Assembly: GCA_023052935.1 (NCBI GenBank)
Contig: CM041298.1
Coordinates: 50,357,313-50,421,312 of the forward strand
Length of the DNA: 64,000 bases
Origin: Piezodorus guildinii
Taxonomy: Eukaryota > Arthropoda > Insecta > Hemiptera > Pentatomidae
Reading direction: 5' to 3'
The position numbers and the translations under genes were made by a program. Under the pieces are notes generated by a model, which saw only the letters and a list, made by a program, of their open reading frames with translations, did no database searches and had not been told where the DNA came from. This document shows, piece after piece, positions 55,787 through 64,000 of the stretch; within the stretch, counting starts at the first letter, position 1; every line of letters starts with the position of its first letter.

Positions 55787-56070
55787 GGGAACACCTGTAG
55801 CAGGGTGGCTAGCTTAACGGCCTTCTGTGCCGAAGGTCATGGGTTCAAACCCACAGATGGTCCTAGCATTTTTAACGGGAGCAAAAAATCTTTAATTATA
55901 CCGTCCTTCGAAGGGGACGTAAAAAAGTGGTCCCAAACCTATGCGATGTCAGGTACTCGTTAAAGATCCCTATCCTAATTAAACCTTGATAGGCAAAATT
56001 TAGGACTCCCACTGTAGCATCGTCCGATTAGCCACAGTTGTACAAAGTAACGTTAAATGAACAAACAAAC
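55787..56070 (+). mobile_element. SINE family 3
   Basis: A 14-bp duplication AATATACATTCATT (55773-55786 and 56071-56084). Head GAACACCTGTAGCAGGGTGG, B box GGGTTCAAACCC, CGTCCTTCGAAGGGGACG body and an (ACAA)n-type tail. Inserted in foldback element L. Confidence 0.9.
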
Positions 56071-56884
56071 AATATACATTCATTTTTGTCATTAAAAAAT
56101 GCTTTGAATGTCATTAAAAATGATAAACTTTCACCAAATGGCCTTGCAGCCAAAATCACAATATATGCATTTTCCTTAAATTTACTCCCACTCCGACCAT
56201 TGAAAGTGAAAAAAGTTTTTCAGACCAAGGTTTTAAAGGTAATTAAATTCTCTACAACTTTCATTCCATAAACTTTTCACTGAGATAAAGTTTTTTCAAT
56301 GTTTGCAAGAAAGTGAAAAGTTTGCCAAATCGCCAACTTTCCTCCATTTTCGTCTTCTCGTAGCTCAAATATGGATGGTCTCGCAAAAATTCTTTCTATA
56401 CCGTATTTTTTGGAAATTTTGTCTCCTACATTTTTATAAATAATTTTAAACAACGAAAAATTGAAGAAATGAGATAGACGAAAAAAGTACCAATTTTCGA
56501 TCGTTTTTCAAGACGGCGGACTAAGCAAAAGGGTGGAGATGACGAAAACTTGAATTAAGTACTACCTAATGGTCTTAAACAATATTAAAAAATAAAATAA
56601 AATGACGCACCTTTGTAAGGAGAACTTCCTCTGTTGACTGGACTAGTAAGAAACATAATTTTTGAGTTCTAGGGTCTCTGTAGTGTTATGATCAGCTTCG
56701 ATTCTTCACAGACAGCTTCTTGTTCAGCCTGATAATTCGTTGCCATAGCACTGATTGGAAAAGCCTCCTTAATCCTGTTCTCCTCCGGAAATTGGACATA
56801 AATAGGGGCTCCAACATTTATGGTTGTATTAATGGCCGATCCATAAGTATATAATCAAGCCTAACAATCTTTTGGGTAGCTATT

Positions 56885-57020
56885 ATTTATATATGGGGAG
56901 TCTGTGGCTGTCGACACGACATAAGTTGTGAGTTCGAATCGAGGCCCCGTATGGACTATTTCAAGCTTGCAATTATTTGTAGATTCACTCACAGCCTAGC
57001 CACAGATGACCCCTCTCCAC
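56885..57020 (+). mobile_element. SINE family 2 relative, 3'-shortened
   Basis: tRNA-like head GGGGAGTCTGTGGCTGTCG with B box TGAGTTCGAATCG, then TTTCAAGC and GATTCACTCACAGCCT as in the 23.86 kb SINE. It ends early. Confidence 0.6.
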
Positions 57021-57169
57021 CTCTCATCAGTACTACTGGAATAGTCTATAATTTTAGTTAAAAATACTACTAATAACAATCATTTAGCCTGGGGATTTGT
57101 AAATGTTCAATAACTATACTGATATAACTAATATTACATACTGATATATCAGTTACATACATTTATTTG

Positions 57170-58195
57170 TCAGTATCTCCCTTTTTGGTTTATTATTTTC
57201 AATGATGAACGTTTGTAATCGATAAAATGAATTAACCCCCCTCCAAATTTGAGAGCTTAGGTTTCAAGATGCGTAGAACCCGACTAACGAATAAAAAGAA
57301 AAATCCGTTTGTCCGCCGTCCGCGGCATATCTCCGAAACTACTGGACCGATTTTTTTGAAATTCCCCACAAAATTAAAAAAAATACCCCAACACCTAGAC
57401 ATTGATATCAGCTTGTTATTTTTAAAATGGCAGCCTATTAAAAGTGATTTAATTCAATAACTCAGTTATTTTTGAAGATAGAGAAAAAATGTAAGAGTTT
57501 TTTTTAACCAAAAAAACCCGAATAATTATATAAAAGGGAAAAAAGAAAAGAAAAATATTGATATTTTACACGTACATACTCTCATAACTCATTTATTTTT
57601 GACGATAGAGAAAATTATGTAAAGAGTTTTAGAATCAGGAGAGCGCGATGAACAAAAAAAAATAAATAAATAAAAATAAAAAATTAACAAAATTTAAATA
57701 TCGCTTATATATACGCTTTTAACTACTTTATTTTCGAAGATACAGAAAAAAATCATAAGTGTTTTTTATAAAAAAAAAAAAAAAAAAACGCGAATAATTA
57801 TAAATAAGAGAATAATGGAAATTTTACCCATAAATACGCCAATAACTCACTTATTTTTGAAGACGGAGAAAAATATGTATGGAGTTTTTGATAGAACCCG
57901 TATAACGAATTCAAAAATTCCGTTTCTCATTATTAATAAAAAAATAATTACAAGTAAAATTTCATAGAGAATTAAATTTTCTACAAAAGGAAAAAAGAAT
58001 CATTGAAACTGGTTCAGAACCAGCAGTGATATGGAGTTTTGAAATTAGCAGTTGTGATATGCCAGTTCCTTTTGAATTATTTATTGCTTTTCGTATTAGT
58101 TAATTGTCTATAAACAACTATATAAACAGTTATACAATAATATAATTATTTGGAAAAAATAAACCATTATTCAATAATTTGCAGCCTTTTTGTTA
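57170..58195 (+). repeat. Dispersed repeat G, copy 2, with internal tandem array
   Basis: Shares its edges with 39.19-40.03 kb. Inside, four units of 122-136 bp start TTATTTTTGAAGATAGAGAA at about 57470, 57593, 57729 and 57851. It also has CGCGGCATATCTCCGAAACT near 57322. No coding. Confidence 0.72.
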
Positions 58196-58759
58196 TCTAA
58201 AATTGTCTTCAAGGGTTTATTCATTCAATTGTATTCAGAGCAACTCAGCAAAGTTAGAGATTTCATAGAAATTCCAATTAGGGAATTATCTCTCTTTTAA
58301 AATTACTGGATGATTGTGAAATTAAATGGTGTTGCAAATTTCGTGTACTTGGAAATATGTTAAATACTTTTTTATATTAAAAAAATTATTATTTAGAGGA
58401 TCCTACAGTTATCCTTTCAGAACGGTGTGGGTTTCATCCTCATCAGAGATCTACCAAAAAATATTTTTTTGCATTATCGCTAAATACAAATTGGAAACAT
58501 CTAGATATTCATACAATGACCTCATTTGATTACAAATTGTTAGTTCAATATCGAATAGTTGACCGAAATACATGGTGAAGATGGTACATGATGGTTCGGA
58601 CAGCGCGTCAACGAATTATTACAAAAAATAGTTAAAGGTTTCAAAACAGATAGTTCTAACTAATATTTTTTTTTAAATTCATTGAACACCCACGAAGTAG
58701 CTTATCCTTCATTCAGTTTTTAATATATTTAAGAATCATTTGCGTTTTATATATATATA

Positions 58760-58792
<33 letters not shown>

Positions 58793-60123
58793 AATAAAAA
58801 TAACCACGAAAAGGCTTTCTTTTCCATTACTTGATGCGAACAGAGCGTTAATTATTAAAAAATAAATATTTGTAATCCCGTGGTCATAATCACTCTCAAT
58901 ATTTAGACTTTCCGCATGTTATAATGTTTTTAAAAACATTTTTATTATTTAAAAATAAAAATAAATAATAGCCTTTCTCTCTGGGCCTTTCATCATTGAA
59001 CAAACGATATAGTCATGGTCCGTAGTGAGAGAAATATTACAGTTAAGTCAGCCAAAATTCAATTCCTCCTTTGAAATTTCTTTTCTATCTAAATAAAAAA
59101 TAAATTTAAAAAATAGGAAGAATTTTGTTTTAGTATTTACATTATATCGAGCTTATACTGAAGAACCTCGCGAACAAAATAACTCAAATCGGTTAGTTTT
59201 AATTTGTCATCCACGATAGATGGAAATTAAGATATAGTAATTATGGGTTTGTAGGGAAAATAATGTACTTGTGAAACGGGTTAATGGTTGTCAAGGAATC
59301 TGCAACCCTTTTTCTTTGAAATGTTGCGCAATATTGCTAATTTAAACTATAAAATTGAAATTATCACAACAGTTGAGCTCAACTTTAAAAGCAACGTTAG
59401 CTATAGAGGAGACAAAGGAATAATAGAGGCAGGAAATATTGGTGCCTGAAGGAGACCTAACCTGGACAGTATTTTGAATTTTCGCGGCACTCTGTGAGGA
59501 ACAGCTGAACTATCACAATCCATTTGGATGTTGGACAGGTACTGCTGGAACACATAGTATGTTGTATTTTCATTTTATTCAGTGCATGATTAAATAGTTA
59601 ACAATTGCTTAGTTGATAGCTTTAATATTTAATTATTTAATTTTTCATTAAATAATAGCCTAGTGGAAAATTATATTGATAATTTTGTCGTAATGGAATG
59701 TATACATGTATCGCCTTTTTCATCAAGTTCCATATAGTTTGTTGATCGAAATTATTGTTTCAATATTTATTGTTTTAGTGTATACAGTAAAAGATGATTA
59801 ATTTTGTTGATTACAGTGATATTACTTTTTTATCTTCTTTAAAACAAACATTTAACGTAAGTAATGAATCAGATAATAGTTTGGACGGCCATATTGTTTA
59901 TAAAACACATGAGTATTTTTTATATATTGTTGTAATTTGTGATTAGAATAATGTTGATTTTAGATTTGAAGTCTTATTTAACATTTTCTGGAGGATAGTA
60001 TGAAACCTATTGCATAGGGTATTATAAACATCAATAAAATCTTAACCTAAACATGTATGCATTTTCTGTCATTTTTAACTGGTAGTTCCCACAAACATTG
60101 TGGTCATGATATGCTTTTTTCAG
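58196..60123. other. Upstream of the ZAD gene; possible 5' exon
   Basis: AT-rich with a long T-run (58761-58783). 59400-59538 is more balanced and ends GGATGTTGGACAG/GTACTG, a possible first, non-coding exon of the gene below, with the 3' splice site CTTTTTTCAG at 60121-60123. This is inference only. Confidence 0.35.
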
Positions 60124-60161
60124 GGTTTCGTTGAAATCTAGGAGTGGACCTAATTTCACAA

Positions 60162-60357
60162 ATGCAATTGAAACTGCGTGTTGGTGTAGGGGACACTCTT
60201 ACTATTGATGTCAAACCTACAGATACATTCCAAGACTTATCTGACAGGCTTTACAATTATGGTGGTGTTAAAGTAGATTTAAGTCAACTTAAATCAAATG
60301 ACAAGCCATTTGATATGACCACAAATGTCATTAATTACTTTTTACCAAAGACCAAAG
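60162..60357 (+). CDS. ZAD gene, first coding exon
   Basis: Encodes residues 1-65, ending in phase 1 before GTAGGA. The acceptor CTTTTTTCAG precedes about 38 nt of leader, so translation starts inside this exon. Its fold is not recognised; the alternating hydrophobic pattern could be a small beta-rich domain. Confidence 0.8.
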
Positions 60358-62555
60358 GTAGGAATGGTTTTTATATTGTTTTTTTCAAACCACATGCTTC
60401 ATTTTAGTTGCTTTATTAATATTCAAATCTTTATAGAAAATACCGATGAAAATGGAAAGCCCAAGCGACTCTGCAGGTTATGTAGCGAGTCTATTAAGAA
60501 TAATCCTGTGTATCTTTTTGAAGAGGAACCAAATCCAGAAGAAGACAAAGTTACATTAGTTGAAAAAGTTAACTCTTCGTTGCCTATTCATGTAAGTTTA
60601 ACTGAGATTTATTGTATTCCCTCTATAAGGTGATATGTGTCATTAACATCAAGATTGTTTAGGTTTCTGTTCAAGACCATTTACCAAAGCAGATATGTGA
60701 GTCTTGCCATTCTCGTGTAAATAGAAGTTTTGATTTCATGAAGAAAGTTGTTGATGCTCAAAGGACTCTAGAACAAGTTTATAACATCAAACCAAAGTAA
60801 GTAAATTTTCTTGTTTCTTTGTCATTGTGTATTACTATCATTGTTAGACATGATTCTTATATTAATAAACATGTTTTTATTAGTTGTAGGCAATCAAACG
60901 TAGCCTATGGTCATACTGCATTGCATTAAATAGTATTTAAATTTTCAATTGTTATGAAACCCGTGTGAAAATCTGATTTGAATTAGTTTTGCCATTATGC
61001 AATATTTTAATAATATAATTTAATTTGATCCTAAATAAATGTAAAATCACTTAGTTATGATTGTTAATATTCACTAATTCATGTGTTTATTTCAAGTTTT
61101 TTATAGAAATTCAGTGTCTTACAAAGAATTAATTAATAAGCTTTGATCGATAATCTCATGATATTATTTGTTGTATACAACATACCAATAAAATAATATT
61201 TGTACTAAACATATAGTAATAACCTTAATTGTTTAAGTTTTATAAAGATTTCATCTAATTTCCTTGGTAACATCTGTTATCATTTAAAAATAGTGTTTAT
61301 TAAGTACTACAATTACTTAATTTAATATGATTTTCATCATTCTCCATTGGCTTCTACTGATTTATATTTATATTTTCCAATATTTCTAATATCTTGAGCT
61401 ATATGCATATCTTAACCATTGTTTATTTATTTATTTATTTATTTTTTTGACATTATAAATATATGTATTCTTCTTTTGTTCATTATGAAATGTCTTCATA
61501 TTTTTATATATATTTAAAGGAAGATGAGTGATCAGTTTAAATAAACAATATTAAATGTATAATAGAGTAAGAACTTTAAAAAAATTCAATATCATGTCAG
61601 ATTATTTCAATAAAGTTAAAACATATCTTATGTTAGGGGCCAATTAATTATACATAGTTTTTGAGTTTGGTGAAAAAGTTGCTGTATCACTGTTGTATGT
61701 ATCTATTGTAATTGTGCAATTCTTTTCTTTAAGTAAAACTTACAGCTCACATACAAAAACACCCTGAAAATTGTCTTTAAATATTGTTTATTTGAACTTG
61801 TGATCTAAAACATTTATTTATGTTGAAAAATGATATTCCTAAATTTTCATATTTGTGATTATTCGCATACTATGTGCAATTTTGTGCTAATGAATTATTG
61901 TATTACACTACTAGAAGGAATTCGTCCCCATGGTGGTCAATAATGAAACATTTAGGTAGTTTTAATCATTTATTTTCTGCCAACGTTTCGACCCCCATTG
62001 TGGCTCACCATCAGTGGAAACTCGAGTTTCCACTCGCCTAAAATACGCCCTGTTGAAACTACCTAATTGTTTCATTTATTGACTGCCACCCGGACTAATT
62101 CCTTCTAGTAATTGTCAACGGTCAACTAATTATATCCAATATTGTATTAAACATTTGCCTGCTGTATTAATTTGATTGATCTATGAATGAATATTTTAGT
62201 AAAATATACTTGGCAATTAAATAGTTTTGTTTCAATTTTTCATAATAGATTTCTATTAGACAAAAATAAAATAAGTTCTCAGCTCAGCCTCAAATGTTAT
62301 TTAATTAACATATACACATATTTATATTTTCCAGGGAGAAGCCCTCTGCAAACTACTCTCTTGAGGACTGTTGTCCATTATGTACATTAGGTCACTTCAA
62401 GCATGTTGATAATCATTTACGAACAGTCAATGGTCCACAAAAAGGAGAAAAAGTTCTGAGGAAAGAAGTTGTTATTTCAGTTCCTAAAAGTACAACTGCT
62501 AGGAAAGACCTAAATATACCTAGAACATTTATAAAAGAAGAACCTATAGATCCAG
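60162..62555 (+). CDS. ZAD-domain zinc-finger protein, at least four coding exons
   Basis: Exons 60162-60357, 60437-60591, 60663-60796 and 62335-62555, joined by canonical GT/AG sites (GTAGGA, GTAAGT, GTAAGT, GTGAGT donors) with consistent phases 1, 0, 2. The start ATG 60162 follows an in-frame TGA. About 235 residues: an N-terminal segment with no named domain (MQLKLRVGVGDTLTIDVK), then a ZAD (zinc-finger-associated domain) with paired cysteines C78/C81 (RLCRLCSES) and C129/C132 (ICESCHSR) and its C-terminal helix, then CCPLCTLGHFKHVDNH, a single C2H2-like group, and a charged tail with FIKEEPIDP. ZADs mediate dimerisation in insect nuclear zinc-finger proteins, so a transcription or chromatin role is inferred. 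No C2H2 array is visible; further exons may lie beyond. Confidence 0.85.
60437..60591 (+). CDS. ZAD gene, second coding exon
   Basis: Carries the first ZAD cysteine pair and the acidic FEEEPNPEEDK loop. The GAA codon is completed across the intron and the exon ends phase 0 at the PIH codons. Confidence 0.85.
60663..60796 (+). CDS. ZAD gene, third coding exon
   Basis: Carries LPKQICESCHSRVNRSFDF, the second cysteine pair, and the helix KKVVDAQRTLEQVYN that closes a ZAD. Ends in phase 2 before GTAAGT. Confidence 0.85.
61911..62108. mobile_element. MITE in the ZAD gene intron
   Basis: 198 bp, ends CTAGAAGGAATT / AATTCCTTCTAG, flanked by TA on both sides (61909-61910, 62109-62110). The arms extend with imperfect pairing through GGTAGTTT. 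Tc1/mariner-type TA target use is suggested. No coding. Confidence 0.75.
62335..62555 (+). CDS. ZAD gene, fourth coding exon
   Basis: The acceptor TATATTTTCCAG opens the exon. It encodes the CCPLC...H...H group and a Lys-rich tail, ending in phase 1 before GTGAGT after IKEEPIDP. Confidence 0.82.
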
Positions 62556-62695
62556 GTGAGTTGTGTTTTTAATATGCATGTTCTTTTTTTTTTTCTTTTT
62601 TTTTTCATTTAAAAAGAAAATGGTCAGGTGCCAGTGAAGAAAGACAATGAAATAATGGAAAGTACTAAAATGTGATGCTTTTCATCACATTGCAG

Positions 62696-62733
62696 GCCTA
62701 GAGTTAAATATTACACCATATGATGAAAATTAG
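62696..62733 (+). CDS. Candidate terminal exon of the ZAD gene
   Basis: After the acceptor CACATTGCAG (62686-62695), phase-1 joining gives GLELNITPYDEN then TAG at 62731-62733. The sequence remains codon-like after the stop (ESSEMIIEK) until repeat R begins at about 62760. It may be a true end, an alternative exon, or chance. Confidence 0.35.
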
Positions 62734-62757
62734 GAGAGTAGTGAGATGATAATTGAA

Positions 62758-63655
62758 AAACAAAAAAAATCTGCTGCGGGTAACACACTACTTTCATTTA
62801 ACTCATCTGTTGAAATCGATTAAAAAAAACTTTTTAATAAACTTAAAGTTTCACCAAGTTTAAAGTTAACTTAAGTAAAAAGTTTATTCAGTTTCTGTAA
62901 AAACACGTGAGTTAGATTAAAAAATAAAACAATATTAAATTGTTACATATAATAATCAGCAATAAGTTTATGCCCTATTTGTCACTTCACATTACCTTTT
63001 ACAGCTTTGTGTAAAAGATAATATTTTTTCTAACATCTTTCTAACAATATATTAAACATCTATGTTACTGATATTATGTTTCAAATAACATCAGAAATTA
63101 GGTTTAAAAAATATTTTTGCTCTATTTTCCTTTATTCGATTATCAAATTTAACTTTTATAGCAAAGTTTTACCAATCCTAAACAGTTGATACGGTTATTT
63201 ATTTATTTATTTATTTTAATCTACAAAATTAAAGATACTTTAGAAGAAGCTAATTTAAAATATCGGCATTTAAGCCTTGTCAGACTATTTCAATCTGAAT
63301 GAAATCTACATGATATTAAAGATCATGAAATTTTACACCTATATAGCGAGTTTATTCAAAATCGTTGAAGCCATTATTGAGAAAAACTTCAAAAGGTTAT
63401 TAAGTAGAACTTATGGTAAACGAGTTTTCAATCAAAAAGTTGGTGTAACATCTCGGACGTATATTTGTCCTAAATATGAAATTTTCGTTTTCTTGCTTGA
63501 GTTACCAGGCCTTTTTGCAAGATTTGGTTATTTGGACTCAGAGGTCCCTAAAACGTGTATTTCCATTGAAAACAGTAATTAGAAAATGTTTACGATGGTA
63601 ATTCTTACCCTTTCTATATGTTTCACATATAGGTAAGTGAAAGTGAAAGTAATCA
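62758..63655 (-). repeat. Dispersed repeat R, copy 11, reverse
   Basis: AATCTGCTGCGGGTAACACA, CTACTTTCATTTAACTC at the right end, the full interior, and CACATATAGGTAAGTGAAAG at 63650. One of few copies without a nested insertion, about 0.9 kb. The 100-codon frame inside is not a gene. Confidence 0.82.
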
Positions 63656-64000
63656 CAAAGACTGAGTAAATGAAACAGTAAAAATTAAGAAGTGTGAAGA
63701 ATTATTTCTGCTTTTAAATTCTTAACGTGTCTTCCCATTTTATTGTTTACCTTTAATGTTGCTTTTTATATGTTTCATATATTTCTTGTTTTCACATGAT
63801 GTTAATCGTAATTCTTTTGTTACTTTTCTCCTATTCGATGTATTTTAGATGGTTAATCACTACTTTCATTAAATTCTAGTTTTATTTTCCTAAAAAAAAA
63901 TATACCTAGAGTTGTTAGAGGGAGGAGGGGGCTGTGATGCATATCAAATCTACTTTGTGATCTGAGAAAAAAGTTTAGAAATGTTTTATATCTTTCATGT
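63656..64000. other. No gene recognised
   Basis: AT-rich DNA with no splice-supported coding. It may be intron or the 3' flank of the ZAD gene. Confidence 0.4.

Larger units (their letters stand above)
54811..56645. mobile_element. Foldback element L with ~340-bp arms
   Basis: The left arm from 54811 (TAGTCCGGTCAATAGAGG) to about 55137 is inverse to the right arm ending GACTGGACTA at 56645. Shared blocks include GTGTCATTTTATTTTAAAT / GCGTCATTTTATTTTATT, GACCATTAGGTA, GTTTTCGTCAT and TTATAAAAATGTAGG. No transposase. Two later insertions sit inside: LINE F and SINE 3. The target duplication is unclear (perhaps TA). Confidence 0.75.

Noticed and set aside
62755..62775. Splice donor CGG/GTAACA after the candidate last ZAD exon
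   Set aside because: The sequence CTGCGGGTAACACA is the conserved end of repeat R, not an exon boundary.
63277..63582. 101-codon frame near the right edge
   Set aside because: Lies wholly within reverse repeat R; equivalent frames in other copies are broken.

Overview
This is eukaryotic, AT-rich, intron-bearing DNA that is mostly transposable elements. An insect is the best fit. The supports are jockey-like and RNase H-bearing LINEs, mariner and hAT elements, tRNA-derived SINEs, a Helitron-like element of a type common in insects, and a ZAD zinc-finger gene, a family expanded in arthropods. The order cannot be fixed from sequence alone; Hemiptera is only a guess.

Layout. 1-10 kb: an unclassified ~1 kb dispersed repeat ('R') split by a 5'-truncated RNase H LINE and then by a SINE, a Helitron-like element, and fragments of a foldback element, LINEs and an inverted-repeat element. 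10.9-15.5 kb: a near full-length two-ORF jockey-like LINE ('A1') with an exact 12-bp target duplication, dead in ORF2. 15.5-30.3 kb: repeated R copies stuffed with LINE 3' ends (families A, B, C), three SINE families, a 2-kb non-autonomous hAT with an 8-bp duplication, a LINE ORF1 (family D), an unidentified coding-like frame, and a LINE with an inverted 5' part. 30.3-49 kb: mariner relics, LINE A copies (one with a clean open C-terminal frame), a foldback element with internal tandem units, nested B-in-C LINEs, SINEs and two weak candidate coding segments. 49-57 kb: an RTE-like EN-RT LINE ('B') inside a tandem repeat, an internally deleted mariner with identical terminal repeats and an open frame, and a long-armed foldback element holding a LINE and a SINE. 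57-60 kb: a second copy of dispersed repeat 'G' and unassigned AT-rich DNA. 60.1-62.7 kb: the only convincing host gene, with at least four coding exons whose phases agree.

The genes do not form a pathway. Many insertions carry readable target-site duplications, so the order of insertion can be worked out at several places. Family names A-F, R, S, G and T are labels used only here. Without alignments, clade assignments of LINEs come from motifs and are provisional. I found no convincing undescribed biological system. The most unusual items are the in-frame deleted mariner, the two foldback elements, SINEs ending in T-runs, and an unidentified degenerate reading frame at 28.6-28.9 kb.
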